A DNA stretch of 64,000 bases from the NCBI RefSeq assembly GCF_001570525.1, contig NZ_BBXC01000007.1, positions 1 through 64,000 on the forward strand, in the 5' to 3' direction. Source of the stretch: Herbidospora sakaeratensis (lineage in GTDB: Bacteria; Actinomycetota; Actinomycetes; Streptosporangiales; Streptosporangiaceae). The position numbers were made by a program, and so were the translations under genes. The notes under the pieces were generated by a model. It made no database searches, was not told where the DNA came from, and saw only the letters and a program-made list of their open reading frames with translations. This document shows, piece after piece, positions 1 through 9,400 of this stretch (positions are counted from its first letter, which is position 1; the number at the start of each line of letters is the position of its first letter).

Positions 1-330
1 GCCCCGGCGCAGCCCGCCCAGCCGGTCAGGCCCGTGTCGTCGGCGCCGGCCAACCCGGCCCCGGCCACGCCGGCCACCCCGGCGGCGCAGCCCGCCCCGG
101 CCGCGGCCGAGCGGGAGGCCAGCGTGTCGACCGGCGCGTTCGGCGCCCGCGAGAGCGCCGACACCCGGCCCGAGCAGCAGAGCGCGTCGGGCACCGGCCC
201 GTTCGCGATCCCGCGCCCGACCGAGCCGCCGACCCCGATCACCTCCAAGGTCACCCAGCCGGTGCCGCGCCGCCCGGTCGTCTTCGAAGAGCAGGAAGAC
301 GAACTCGACGTGCCCGACTTCCTGAAGTAA
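1..330 (+). CDS. ftsZ: Cell division protein FtsZ, C-terminal end (5' truncated)
   Basis: Only the last 109 codons are in the window; the GTPase domain lies upstream of base 1. What is visible is a Pro/Ala-rich disordered linker followed by the conserved C-terminal tail, which ends in DELDVPDFLK. This peptide binds FtsZ-tethering partners such as SepF, whose gene lies 830 bases downstream. Reading frame 1 is open from the first base to the TAA at 328-330. Identity rests on the tail peptide and on the downstream yggS-sepF-yggT-divIVA order, which is the standard actinobacterial division cluster. Confidence 0.95.
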   Translation, partial: APAQPAQPVRPVSSAPANPAPATPATPAAQPAPAAAEREASVSTGAFGARESADTRPEQQSASGTGPFAIPRPTEPPTPITSKVTQPVPRRPVVFEEQEDELDVPDFLK

Positions 331-340
331 CCGCTCATCC

Positions 341-1054
341 ATGACCCACGCCGCACCCTCCCCCCGGGGTGAGGAGATCGCGGCGGGGCTGGCCGAGGTC
401 GAACGCCGCATCACCGACGCGTGCGCCGCCGCCGGCCGGTCCCGCTCCGAGATCACGCTCATCGCGGTGACCAAGACCTACCCCGCCTCCGACGTCCGCC
501 TGCTGGCCGGGCTCGGCGTCGCCGACGTCGGGGAGAACCGCGACCAGGAGGCCGCCGCCAAGGCCGCCGAATGCGCCGATCTGGCGCTGACCTGGCACTT
601 CATCGGTCAGTTGCAGACCAACAAGGCCCGGTCCGTGGTCGCCTACGCCGACCTGGTCCACGGCGTCGACCGGCTCCGCCTCGCCGAGGCGCTGTCCCGC
701 GAGGCCGTCCGCGCCGGGCGCGAGATCGGCTGTCTCATCCAGGTGTCCCTCGACGGCCTCGCCGGCCGCGGGGGCGCGCTGCCCGCCGACGTCCCGCCTC
801 TCGCCGACGCGCTGGCCGCGCTTCCCGGGCTCTCACTGCGGGGCGTCATGGGGGTGGCGCCGCTGGGGGAGGACCCGGCGCCCGCGTTCGCGCGGTTGCA
901 CGGGGTGGCGCAAGCCGTACAAAAAGATCATCAGCACGCGAACGTCATCTCGGCGGGCATGAGCGGCGATCTGCCCCAAGCGATAGCCAACGGCGCGACA
1001 CACCTGCGAGTCGGTACGGCGTTGCTCGGCCGCCGGAAGCCCTTCGTCAGGTAA
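341..1054 (+). CDS. yggS: YggS/PROSC-family pyridoxal-phosphate homeostasis protein
   Basis: A 237-residue fold-type III PLP-binding protein that acts in vitamin B6 homeostasis rather than as a classical enzyme. The family signature is clear: the PLP-lysine strand VTKTYPASDV (about residues 43-52), then GENRDQEA, WHFIGQLQTNKA, LDGVDRL-like HGVDRL, and the late SAGMSGDLPQAIANGATHLRVGTALLG block that contacts the cofactor phosphate. Length is normal. The ATG sits 10 bases after the ftsZ stop without a good Shine-Dalgarno sequence, so translation probably depends on reinitiation after ftsZ. In many actinomycetes a laccase-domain gene (pgeF/yfiH) lies between ftsZ and yggS; it is missing here. 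Confidence 0.95.
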   Translation: MTHAAPSPRGEEIAAGLAEVERRITDACAAAGRSRSEITLIAVTKTYPASDVRLLAGLGVADVGENRDQEAAAKAAECADLALTWHFIGQLQTNKARSVVAYADLVHGVDRLRLAEALSREAVRAGREIGCLIQVSLDGLAGRGGALPADVPPLADALAALPGLSLRGVMGVAPLGEDPAPAFARLHGVAQAVQKDHQHANVISAGMSGDLPQAIANGATHLRVGTALLGRRKPFVR

Positions 1055-1162
1055 TGTCCCCCGAGTAACAAGTAGGTACGATCAGCGGTTCGCCGGCGCG
1101 GGGGCACGTGATCCGCCACGGACCTTCAGCCATGGGCACGGTAGACGGAGGACGACGGAGCG

Positions 1163-1660
1163 ATGGCCGGCGCGATGCGCAAGATGGCGGTCTACCTCGG
1201 TCTCGTGGAGGACGACGACCGTTACGACCGATACCGCGAGTACGCCGACGAGTTCGGCGACGACTACGACATCCCTGGCGACTTCAACCCGCAGGGCACT
1301 CAGGGCCGTGACGGGGGCGACGACTCGGTCGTCCCGGCGCCGCGTCCCTCCGCGGCCGTGATCGAGCGGCGCACGACCGATCTGGCGCGGATTACCACGC
1401 TCCATCCCCGTACCTACAACGAGGCGCGCACCATCGGCGAGCACTTCCGCGAGGGCACCCCGGTCATCATGAATCTGACCGAGATGGTTGACAGTGACGC
1501 GAAACGGCTCGTCGATTTTGCGGCAGGTCTGATTTTTGGCCTACACGGCAGCATTGAACGTGTTACCAACAAGGTGTTCCTGTTGTCCCCGGCCAATGTC
1601 GAGGTGACGGCTGAGGACAAGGCACGGATCGCGGAACGCGGCTTCTTCAACCAGAGCTAG
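1163..1660 (+). CDS. sepF: Cell division protein SepF
   Basis: A 165-residue membrane-associated division factor that anchors and bundles FtsZ; actinobacteria lack FtsA and rely on SepF. The N-terminal amphipathic helix is AMRKMAVYLGL. An acidic, Tyr/Asp-rich linker follows (residues 18-60). The C-terminal SepF domain (about 75-165) carries the conserved EGTPVIMNLTEM, DSDAKRLVDFAAGLIFGL and VFLLSPANVEV segments. The ATG at 1163 follows a GGAGGA ribosome-binding site near 1147-1152. It lies between yggS and yggT in one directional run. Confidence 0.97.
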   Translation: MAGAMRKMAVYLGLVEDDDRYDRYREYADEFGDDYDIPGDFNPQGTQGRDGGDDSVVPAPRPSAAVIERRTTDLARITTLHPRTYNEARTIGEHFREGTPVIMNLTEMVDSDAKRLVDFAAGLIFGLHGSIERVTNKVFLLSPANVEVTAEDKARIAERGFFNQS

Positions 1661-1743
1661 AGTTCCGTGTATGAACAGTGAGCGGCACCCCGGCGGCCCG
1701 AACGCCCGGAGGATGCGGACCTGGACGGAGGCGAGGCTCGGCC

Positions 1744-2031
1744 GTGGGGATCGTTAGTGAGATCTTGGTCGCTGTCCTGGCCCTCTACCTGGTTCTGCTG
1801 ATCGGACGGATGATCTTCGAGACGGTCCAGGCGTTCGCCAGATCCTGGCGGCCCAGGGGCCCGGTGCTGGTCCTGGCGGAGGCCACATACACCGCCACCG
1901 ACCCACCTCTCAAGTTTCTCCGCCGTTTCATTCCTCCCCTCAGGTTGGGTACGGTGGCCTTTGACCTAAGCTTCACAGTGCTGTTCATTGTGGTCTTGGT
2001 CTTGATCCAAGTCGTGTCCGCGCTTCGTTGA
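1744..2031 (+). CDS. YggT-family integral membrane protein
   Basis: A 95-residue YggT-family protein with two transmembrane helices, one at about residues 4-24 (SEILVAVLALYLVLLIGRMI) and one near the C terminus (FTVLFIVVLVLIQVV). Between them is the family loop TDPPLKFLRRFIPPLRLG. The GTG at 1744 is preferred because GGAGG at 1727-1731 precedes it and it begins directly before the first helix; an upstream in-frame GTG at 1678 would add a non-hydrophobic Pro/Arg-rich stretch. The molecular function is not established; the gene travels with sepF and divIVA in Gram-positive bacteria, suggesting a role in the envelope or division machinery. Confidence 0.9.
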   Translation: MGIVSEILVAVLALYLVLLIGRMIFETVQAFARSWRPRGPVLVLAEATYTATDPPLKFLRRFIPPLRLGTVAFDLSFTVLFIVVLVLIQVVSALR

Positions 2032-2080
2032 TCGGGTACCGTCCCTCCGGACAGACTCCAAGCGCGCCAAGGAGACCCAA

Positions 2081-2956
2081 ATGCCGCTGACGCCCGCCGA
2101 CGTGCGGAACAAGCAGTTCAGTACCACCCGGTTGCGACCGGGCTACGACGAGGAGGAGGTGGACGCCTTCCTCGACGAGGTCGAGGCAGAACTCGACCGC
2201 CTCATCCAGGAGAACGAGGAGCTGCGCGCCAAGCTGGCCGAGTGTCTCCGGGGCAAGGTTCCCGGCGGCATGGCCATGGGCGGCATGCAGATGGCCCCCG
2301 CTCCCGTCGCCGAGACCCCCCAGGCTCCCCTTCAGCAGCCGGAGCCCATGGCTCCGCCGCAGCCGGTGCGCCCTGAGCCCGTCCCCGTCGGCATGGGGCT
2401 GCCCCCGGCCGAAGACAACATGGACACCGCGGCCCGCGTGCTCGCGCTGGCCCAGCAGACCGCCGACCAGGCGATCGCCGACGCCCGCCGCGAGGCCGAC
2501 GAGACCGTGACCCGCGCCCGCCGCGAGGCCGACGAGGTTCTCGGCAAGGCCCGCCGGCAGGCCGAGCAGGTCATCGGCGACGCGCGTGCGCGCGCCGAGA
2601 CTTTGGAGCGTGACGCTCAGGAGCGTCACCGCCAGGCGATGGGCTCGCTGGTGCAGACCCGCGACGAGCTCGAGCGCAAGGTCGACGAGCTGCGCAGCTT
2701 CGAGCGCGAGTACCGCAGCCGTCTGAAGCTCTACCTGGAGAACCAGCTCGCCGAGCTGAACGTCCAGGCCGAGGGCAGTGGCGGTTTCCCGATCGTCGGC
2801 AACCCCGCCATCCAGCAGGGCCAGCCCGGCCAGCCGCAGATGGCCCACGCCGTCGCCCCCGGTCCGCAGATCCAGGCCGTCCCCAACCCGTTCGCCACCG
2901 AGCAGCACACCGGAGGGTTCCCGGCCCCCGACGGCTCTCACGGCGAGCGCCGGTAG
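2081..2956 (+). CDS. divIVA: DivIVA-family polar growth protein (Wag31)
   Basis: A 291-residue DivIVA/Wag31 homologue that marks negatively curved membrane and recruits the polar cell-wall elongation machinery in actinomycetes. The N-terminal membrane-binding domain is canonical ([32 protein letters not shown]), followed by a coiled coil. A Met/Pro/Ala-rich spacer (about residues 60-110) separates it from a second long coiled coil (about 115-230) rich in ARREADE repeats. The C-terminal tail is Gln/Pro/Gly-rich and probably disordered. AAGGAG precedes the ATG. The split coiled coil with a low-complexity insert is typical of filamentous actinomycetes. Confidence 0.95.
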   Translation: MPLTPADVRNKQFSTTRLRPGYDEEEVDAFLDEVEAELDRLIQENEELRAKLAECLRGKVPGGMAMGGMQMAPAPVAETPQAPLQQPEPMAPPQPVRPEPVPVGMGLPPAEDNMDTAARVLALAQQTADQAIADARREADETVTRARREADEVLGKARRQAEQVIGDARARAETLERDAQERHRQAMGSLVQTRDELERKVDELRSFEREYRSRLKLYLENQLAELNVQAEGSGGFPIVGNPAIQQGQPGQPQMAHAVAPGPQIQAVPNPFATEQHTGGFPAPDGSHGERR

Positions 2957-3005
2957 GGTTTTCCGCTTCTCGCACGCGTACAGGTAGTTCGGAAGGCCGC
3001 CCCCC

Positions 3006-4385
3006 GTGATCCTTGTCAGTGCCGCCCTTGTTCTCGCGGCGATCGTTCTGCTGATCGCCGGTGTCGTACTCGGGATGGCATTCCTCGTGATGTGGTCGAT
3101 CGTGATCAGTGTGCTGAGCGCGGTCTGCCTGCTGATCGGGGCGCTGCTGAGGCGTCACGAGCTGTTCCCCGCCGGAGGCCGGGCCGCCGTCGAGGCCCAT
3201 CAGGCCGCCGTGGCGACGCAGATGGCGCCCCACATGGCGCCGCAGATGGCCCACGCCGGGATGCCGGTCTACGGTGCGCCCACGGCCATGCCGACCGCGC
3301 CGCCGGTGCCGCCGACGGCTTCCCCTGCCTATCCGCCCAACCCGACCGTGACCGCCCCGGTGCCCGTCCCCGGGCTGGGGCCCGACTCGATCGTCCTGGT
3401 GATCCCCGGCCGTAAGAGGTTCCACCGGTCCGGCTGCCGGCAGCTCGTCGGCCGCGAGACCGAGGAACTGACGGTCGAGGAGGCCAGGGAAGAGGGCTTC
3501 TCGCCCTGTACGACCTGCGTCGTCGACGCAGCCGCAGACGACACCTGGGCCACCACGGTCCAGGAAGCGAGGGTGGAGCCGGCCGACACCCCCGGGCGCG
3601 CCGGTTCGGTGCCTCCGGCCGCCTCCACCCCTCCCGTCGTCCCCCCTGCGGCCCCGCCCGTGGCCCCTTCTCTGGAGCCGTCGGAGCCCACCGCCGTCTT
3701 CCGCGCCGAACCGCCGTCGGCCGGATGGCCGGAGCCGGTCCCGTCCGACCGGCCCGAGACGTCCCGCCCCGCCGCGCCGAGTGGCTGGCCCGAGCCGGTC
3801 CGCCCCGCGGAGCCCTCGGCCAGGAAAGAGACGCCGGCCAGGGTCAACCCCTACGCCAAGGCGAAGACCGAGAAGGAACCCGAGGCCGAGAGCCCGGTTC
3901 CGTCGTTCGAGACCGCCAAGCCCAAGCCTGAGGCCGTCGAGCCCGAGACCGTCGAGCCGGAAGCCGAGCCCGAGGTTGTGAAGCCCGGCGCGGACACGTC
4001 GGAAGCCACGACCGAGGCCGCCGCGTCGAAGCCCAAGAAGCCCTCGCTCAAGGAGCGGGCGCCCGCCGAGGCCGACGCCGAGCCCGTCAAGCCGTCGATC
4101 GAGATCCCCGAGGCCTCGTCGTCGTGGAACGCCTTCTCCCGGCCCTCGGCCCCCGCCGAGGCCGAGGCGGACGACGAGGAAGAGGTCGTCACCGAAGACC
4201 GCGACGGCGACACCGTCGAGCGCAAGCTGCCGCCGCCCATGGTGAAGGTCATGGAGGGCACCCGGCGCTACCACACGCCCGACTGCCCGCTGATCAAGGG
4301 CGAGGAAGACGGCATCGAGACCATGTCCAAGCCGGCCGCCGAAGAGGCGGGCCTGACGCCCTGCACGGTCTGCGACAAGGCCTGA
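3006..4385 (+). CDS. Two-helix membrane protein with duplicated Cys/His motif
   Basis: A 459-residue protein not assigned to a named family. Two adjacent transmembrane helices fill residues 2-50. A Pro/Met/Ala-rich stretch follows, then a first putative metal-binding module (about residues 135-175) with [12 protein letters not shown] and SPCTTC. A long Pro/Glu/Ala/Lys-rich disordered region (about 190-410) leads to a second copy at the C terminus, with [11 protein letters not shown] and TPCTVC. Both copies have the pattern (F/Y)Hx3C...CxxC, with a conserved AxEAG/EEG stretch between, which suggests four-ligand zinc sites. The start is GTG at 3006. It follows divIVA by 49 bases and is closed by a strong terminator, so it may be part of the division/polar-growth operon. 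The number of residues facing either side of the membrane cannot be told from sequence. Confidence 0.75.
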   Translation: MILVSAALVLAAIVLLIAGVVLGMAFLVMWSIVISVLSAVCLLIGALLRRHELFPAGGRAAVEAHQAAVATQMAPHMAPQMAHAGMPVYGAPTAMPTAPPVPPTASPAYPPNPTVTAPVPVPGLGPDSIVLVIPGRKRFHRSGCRQLVGRETEELTVEEAREEGFSPCTTCVVDAAADDTWATTVQEARVEPADTPGRAGSVPPAASTPPVVPPAAPPVAPSLEPSEPTAVFRAEPPSAGWPEPVPSDRPETSRPAAPSGWPEPVRPAEPSARKETPARVNPYAKAKTEKEPEAESPVPSFETAKPKPEAVEPETVEPEAEPEVVKPGADTSEATTEAAASKPKKPSLKERAPAEADAEPVKPSIEIPEASSSWNAFSRPSAPAEAEADDEEEVVTEDRDGDTVERKLPPPMVKVMEGTRRYHTPDCPLIKGEEDGIETMSKPAAEEAGLTPCTVCDKA

Positions 4386-4396
4386 GACTGCACAGG

Positions 4397-4434
4397 AAGA
4401 AGGCCCGGTGGATTCGATCCACCGGGCCTTTCTT
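4397..4434. terminator. Strong bidirectional intrinsic terminator
   Basis: A perfect 14-bp stem (4400-4413 with 4417-4430) closed by a TCG loop is flanked by A-rich sequence on the left (AAGAA) and T-rich sequence on the right (TTTCTT), so it can stop transcripts from both strands. It separates the divIVA-side operon from the convergent Imm49-family gene. Confidence 0.9.
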
Positions 4435-4482
4435 CGTCCCCATGTAGCACCCCGCGCAAGCGTCTGCCCGGCGATGCGGGGG

Positions 4483-6408
4483 TTAGTCGTCGCGGGAGCA
4501 GTCAATTTCCGGCGGCCCCTGGAGCAGGCGGGGTGGCAGGTAGGGGGTGACGACCCTGATGCGGTGGCCTCGGCGGCTCGCGTGACAGGCCAAAGCCAGG
4601 ATGTCGAGGTTGATCGCGGCGGAGGCGTCGTCGGCGCGGTCGGCGACCGAGTAGTGGTCGCGGTGCGCTTCCAGTGCGTCGAGCAGGGCCAGGTTGAAGC
4701 TCTCCTCGTCGCCGCCGACCAGTTGGGAGAACAGGACGGCCGGCGGGGAGAGGAAACCCTGGGACGCGGCCTCTACCGGTTGCGGGTCGGCGCCGCGGAG
4801 GTAGTCGTGGAGGGCGCGCGAGTAGGTGCCCGGTTTCGTGAGGACGGCGGATCCGGCCTGGACGATCGGGGCCAGGTCTTCGCGGGCGCCCGTGATCAGG
4901 GCGAAGTTCACGGCGGTCTGCCAGTGGCCGGGGCCGAGGTCGTCGCCCGGGTGTGCGGAGGCGGTGAGGGTGCGGCCGCCGATCGTCACGCCGACCTCTT
5001 CGCCGGGGGCGGCGAGCACGGTGCGGAAGATCGCGGCGCCCAGCTGGGAGGCCAGGCGCAGGTTCTCCAGCTGCCGGTCCGAGACGTCGGCGGACAACGA
5101 GGCGCGGGCCTGGAAGAGCATCTCCTGGTAGTTGAGGACCCTGATCAGGTCTCGGGCGTCCAGCGGCTCTCCGGCCTCCGGGGTGATGGCCTCCCTGGTG
5201 TACTTCTCCAGGAGGGCCTCGCTCTCCGGGTGGAGACGCTGGGGATGGTCGGGCCGTTCGAACACCACGGGCCACTCGATCGTTTCCGGACGCCTGCCCC
5301 GGCCGTGGGCCAGGACCCGGGGCCCTGCCGACGCGAACCCGGTGACCAGGGAGCGGGGGAGGTAAGCCGTCTCGATCGGTGGCCGCCAGCCCTCACGGCG
5401 GTGGGCGAGGGCGGCCAGGGCCAGCGGCAGCAGGGGGAGCAGGCTGCGGGGTGGGGCGCCCGGGCCGGGAAGGGCGGCCCAGTGGCGCAGCAGCCTGATC
5501 AGATCAGCGCTGAACGCCTCTTGATCGCGGTCGGCCAAGGCGCGTAGGGCGTGAAGCGCGATGCTCAACGGCTGATCGAGGAAGCCGTCGCCGCCTGGCC
5601 TGTCTGGCCCGCCACGTCCACTTGCCCAGAGGCTGGAGACGTCGTGGCCGATTGAACCGGTCTCGGCTGTGTCGCTTTTGGCTGTGTCAGTTCCAGCTGC
5701 GTAGGTCCTGGGCGTGTCGGCTCCGGGCCTGTGGCCTTCGGGTGTGTCGGCTTTGGCTGTTCTGCTCAGAGGCGTTTCGGTTCCTGCCATGTCGCTTTTG
5801 GGCGTATCGCTTCCGGGTGTGGTGCCCTTGTCTTCGGAGGCGGTGTCGCCGGATGCGGCAGGTGTGGAGGGCCGATGCTGGTCGGATGGCGGGTGGTGGG
5901 CTTCGGCCTCGGTCAACCCGTAGACGCCGGCCAGGAGGCCGTCGATGAGGTCGGCTCCCTGCCGGAGTGGGCGGCGGGCCAGGTCGAAGGCTTCCCCGTG
6001 CTGCTCGGCCCGGCCGGACAGGATCGCCAGGGAGAAGGCGTCGAGCCACTGCTCTGTGGTCACCGGCTCCGGGGCGCCTGCGGAGCCCGGTTCGTAGTCC
6101 ATCCCGAAGCCCACATACGCCAGGGTGACCTGGAAGCGGTCGTGCGGGTGGTAGGCGGCGTGTTCGACCGCGCCGACCGCCGCCGCTGCCGCGTCTGCCA
6201 GGACCGCCCTGGTTTCGGGGGTGCCGAGGCCGGGGGTCTCCAGCGAGAGCGCGCCCAGGTAGTCGAGGAACTCCTCGGCGAGCAGCCACCACTCCCGGGT
6301 GCCCATCGGCCCCGCCTTCGACAGGGAGCGGACCTGTGCGCCGATCCGGGCCGCGAAATCCCTGCGGGCCGTCTCCACGGCGGTCTCGGACACGCGGTGG
6401 CGTTCCAT
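4483..6408 (-). CDS. Imm49-family immunity-like protein
   Basis: A 641-residue protein resembling the Imm49 family of predicted polymorphic-toxin immunity proteins that are widespread in actinomycetes. Recognisable family stretches are [22 protein letters not shown] (split here at about residues 84-105), the helical middle region ending [13 protein letters not shown], and the C-terminal [16 protein letters not shown]...RVVTPYLP. An unusual Thr/Asp/Ala-rich linker (residues 172-275) splits the domain and contains five 10-residue repeats. No toxin gene is adjacent, so the immunity role is family-based only. ATG at 6408 follows GGAGGGGAG. It lies downstream of ileS behind a hairpin and is convergent with the divIVA operon. 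Confidence 0.75.
   Translation of the reverse strand: MERHRVSETAVETARRDFAARIGAQVRSLSKAGPMGTREWWLLAEEFLDYLGALSLETPGLGTPETRAVLADAAAAAVGAVEHAAYHPHDRFQVTLAYVGFGMDYEPGSAGAPEPVTTEQWLDAFSLAILSGRAEQHGEAFDLARRPLRQGADLIDGLLAGVYGLTEAEAHHPPSDQHRPSTPAASGDTASEDKGTTPGSDTPKSDMAGTETPLSRTAKADTPEGHRPGADTPRTYAAGTDTAKSDTAETGSIGHDVSSLWASGRGGPDRPGGDGFLDQPLSIALHALRALADRDQEAFSADLIRLLRHWAALPGPGAPPRSLLPLLPLALAALAHRREGWRPPIETAYLPRSLVTGFASAGPRVLAHGRGRRPETIEWPVVFERPDHPQRLHPESEALLEKYTREAITPEAGEPLDARDLIRVLNYQEMLFQARASLSADVSDRQLENLRLASQLGAAIFRTVLAAPGEEVGVTIGGRTLTASAHPGDDLGPGHWQTAVNFALITGAREDLAPIVQAGSAVLTKPGTYSRALHDYLRGADPQPVEAASQGFLSPPAVLFSQLVGGDEESFNLALLDALEAHRDHYSVADRADDASAAINLDILALACHASRRGHRIRVVTPYLPPRLLQGPPEIDCSRDD
5665..5814 (-). 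repeat. Five in-frame 30-bp repeats inside the Imm49-family gene
   Basis: Residues 199-248 read as five 10-residue units: [40 protein letters not shown] and [10 protein letters not shown]. Approximate consensus is G-(T/A)-D-T-P-x-S-x-x-A. The DNA is visibly richer in T on the plus strand than the flanking gene, consistent with recent expansion. Confidence 0.8.
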
Positions 6409-6432
6409 GCTCGATCTCCCCTCCAGGGACGC

Positions 6433-6467
6433 GGAAGCCCGGCGGAACCAGGTCCCGCCGGGCTTCC
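6433..6467 (-). terminator. Hairpin downstream of ileS
   Basis: A perfect 13-bp inverted repeat (6433-6445 with 6455-6467, 9-nt loop) lies 9 bases beyond the ileS stop and before the Imm49-family start. There is no T-tract, as is common for GC-rich actinobacterial terminators. It may attenuate or end ileS transcripts. Confidence 0.7.
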
Positions 6468-6476
6468 CGTTGTTCG

Positions 6477-9400
6477 TCAGGCCTTGCGGAGCTGGAAGAC
6501 CAGGCCCAGGTCCGGGTCTTCGTGGCGGTGGAGGCCGGCGTCGGAGCCTTCGGTGAAGGACGTGGCCAGCACTTCCTCCGCCACCAGGCCGCCGCCCTCT
6601 CTGAGCGCGGTCGCGAGGTCGCCGTCGGCCGACCACCACAGGTCGATGCGGTCGGTGATCGACAGGCCGGTCGACTTGCGGGCGTCCTGGACCAGGCGGA
6701 TGACCTCGCGGACCAGGCCCGCCCGGCGCAGTTCGTCGGTCATGGCCAGGTCGAGGGCGATGGTCTCGCCGGTGCCGGTGTCGACGGCGCCCGTCTCGAC
6801 CGCCCAGCCCGACTTGGGCTGCTCGGTGATGATGAGCTCGTCGCCGGCCAGGGTCACCTCGCCGAGTTCGCCCGCCTCCAGGGTGGCCGAGCCGCCGGTC
6901 CTGACCGCGCGGGCCAGGGCGCCCGGGTCGGCCGCGGAGACGGCCGCGGCGACCAGCTTGGTCTGGCTGCCGAACCGCTTGCCGAGGGCGCGGAAGTTGG
7001 GCTTGACGGTGAAGGTGACCAGGTCGGCCGAGAAGCCCGACAGGTCTTCCAGCGCCTGGACGTTCAGCTCGTCGGCGATGAGCTCGCGCAGCTCGGCCGA
7101 CAGGGCCGACCAGCCGGGCGCGCCCACGAGGGCACGGCCGAGCGGCTGGCGGGTCTTGACCGACGACGACGCGCGCGCCGAGCGGCCCAGCTCGACCAGG
7201 CGGCGGACCAGCGCCATCTGCTCGGTCAGGGCCGGGTCGAGGGAGGAGGCGTCGACCTTCGGCCACGTCGCCAGGTGGACCGACGCGGGGGCGTCGGGGG
7301 TGCGCAGGGCGTCCCACACGTAGTCGGTGGTGAACGGGACCAGCGGCGCCATCAGGCGGGTGACCGTCTCCAGGCACTCGTACAGGGTGGCGAACGCCGA
7401 CTCCTCGCCCTTCCAGAAGCGGCGGCGGGAACGGCGGACGTACCAGTTGGACAGGTCGTCGAGGAACTCCGTCAGGCGGCGGCCCGCGCGGGAGGTGTCG
7501 AAGACGTCGAGGGCGGCGGTCACCTCGGCGACCGTGCGGTTGAGCTCGGCCAGCGCCCAGCGGTCGATCAGCGGGCGGTCGGTGACCGGCGCGCCGGGCG
7601 TCCACGACGAGGCGTTGGCGTACAGGGTGAAGAAGCTCGCCGTGTTCCAGTAGGTCAGCAGGACCTTCCGGACGATCTCCTCCAGCGCCGCGTGCCCGAT
7701 GCGGCGCGGCGACCACGGGGAGCCGTTGACGCCCATGTACCAGCGCAGCGCGTCGGCGCCGTGCTGCTCCATCAGGGGCATCGGGCGCAGCACGTTGCCC
7801 AGGTGCTTGCTCATCTTGCGGCCGTCCTCGGCCAGGATGAGGCCGAGGCAGAGCACGTTCTCGTACGACGACTTGTCGAAGACCAGGGTCCCGACGGTCA
7901 TCATCGAGTAGAACCAGCCGCGCGTCTGGTCGATGGCCTCGCAGATGAACTGGCCCGGGTAGGCGGCCTCGAAGACCTCCTTGTTGACGTGGGGGGCGCC
8001 CCACTGCGCGAAGGGCATGGCGCCCGAGTCGTACCAGACGTCGATCACGTCGGGCACGCGCCGGGCCTCGCCGCCGCAGTCGCCGCAGGGGAACACCACG
8101 TCGTCGACGTAGGGACGGTGCGGGTCGAGCGCCGACAGGTCCTGGCCGGCCTTCTCGCCCAGTTCCTTCAGCGAGCCCACGCAGGTCACGTGGTCCTCGT
8201 CGCAGATCCACAGCGGCAGCGGGGTGCCCCAGTAACGCGACCGGGAGAGCGCCCAGTCGACGTTGTTGCGGAGCCACTCGCCGTAGCGGCCGTTCTTGAT
8301 CGTGTCGGGGAACCAGTTGGTGCCCTCGTTCTCGGCGAGCAGCCGCTCCTTCACCGAGGTGGTGCGGATGTACCACGACGGGAGCGCGTAGTAGAGCAGC
8401 GGCGTGTGGCAGCGCCAGCAGTGCGGGTAGCTGTGCTCGAAGTGCGAACCGCGGAACAGCAGGCCGCGGTCGCGGAGGTCCTGGGTGAGGCCCTCGTCGG
8501 CGTCCTTGAAGAACTGGCCGCCGACCTGCGGGACGTCGGACAGGAACCGGCCGTCGGGGCCGATCGGGTTGACGACGGGCAGGCCGTACCGCTTGCAGAC
8601 CGTCATGTCGTCGGCGCCGAAGGCGGGCGCCTGGTGGACCAGGCCCGAGCCGTCTTCGACGGTGACGTAGTCGCCGAGCACGACGAAGTGGGCGCCGGGG
8701 ATGTCGACCAGGTCGAAGGGGCGCTGGTAGGGGGTGTGCTCCAGCTCCGTGCCGAGGAACGACTCGCGGACCGTCCAGCCCTCGCCGAGCGCCGCGCCGA
8801 CGAGCGGCTCGGCCACGATGACCGGCTTCTCGCCGTCCTTCTCGGCGACCACGTAGGTGACCTCGGGGTGCACCGCCACGGCGGTGTTCGACACGAGGGT
8901 CCACGGGGTGGTCGTCCAGATGAGCAGGTCGACGCCCTCGAAGCGGCCCGAGGTGACCGGCATGCGGACGTACACCGACGGACTGGACACGGTCTCGTAG
9001 CCGCCGGGCTGGCCGAGCTCGTGGTCGGACAGGCCGGTGCCGCAGCGCGGGCAGTAGGGCGTGATGCGGAAGTCGCGGAACAGCAGGCCCTTGTCGAAGA
9101 CGACCTTGAGCGACCACCAGACGGCCTCGACGTAGGCCGGGTCCATCGTGCGGTAGGCCTGGGACATGTCGACCCAGTAGCCCATCCGCTCGGTCATCTC
9201 CTCGAACGCGTCGACGTGCCGCAGGACGGACTCGTGGCAGCGGGCGTTGAACTCGGCGATGCCGTAGGCCTCGATCTGGGGCTTGCCCGACAGGCCCAGC
9301 TCCTTCTCGACGGCCACCTCGACGGGCAGGCCGTGACAGTCCCAGCCCGCCTTGCGCGGCACGTGGTAGCCGTTCATCGACTTGTAGCGGGGGAAGACGT

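Noticed and set aside
421-1068. A second plus-strand frame overlapping yggS
   Set aside because: Nearly all Arg/Gly/Ala/Pro residues, a frame-shift shadow of yggS.
4399-4434. tRNA-like GATTCGATCC word
   Set aside because: It is the loop and arm of a simple terminator hairpin; there is no cloverleaf. No tRNA or rRNA gene was found in the window.
2571-4505. A 644-codon open frame on the minus strand opposite the Cys/His membrane protein
   Set aside because: Its Gly/Arg/Leu-rich composition is what the complement of a Pro/Ala/Glu-rich GC-biased gene gives; the plus-strand gene has clear helices, motifs and a terminator.
4408-5547. A 379-codon plus-strand frame opposite the Imm49-family gene
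   Set aside because: Repetitive Gly/Val/Arg/Gln composition and no ribosome-binding site; it starts inside the terminator. The minus-strand gene has family motifs.
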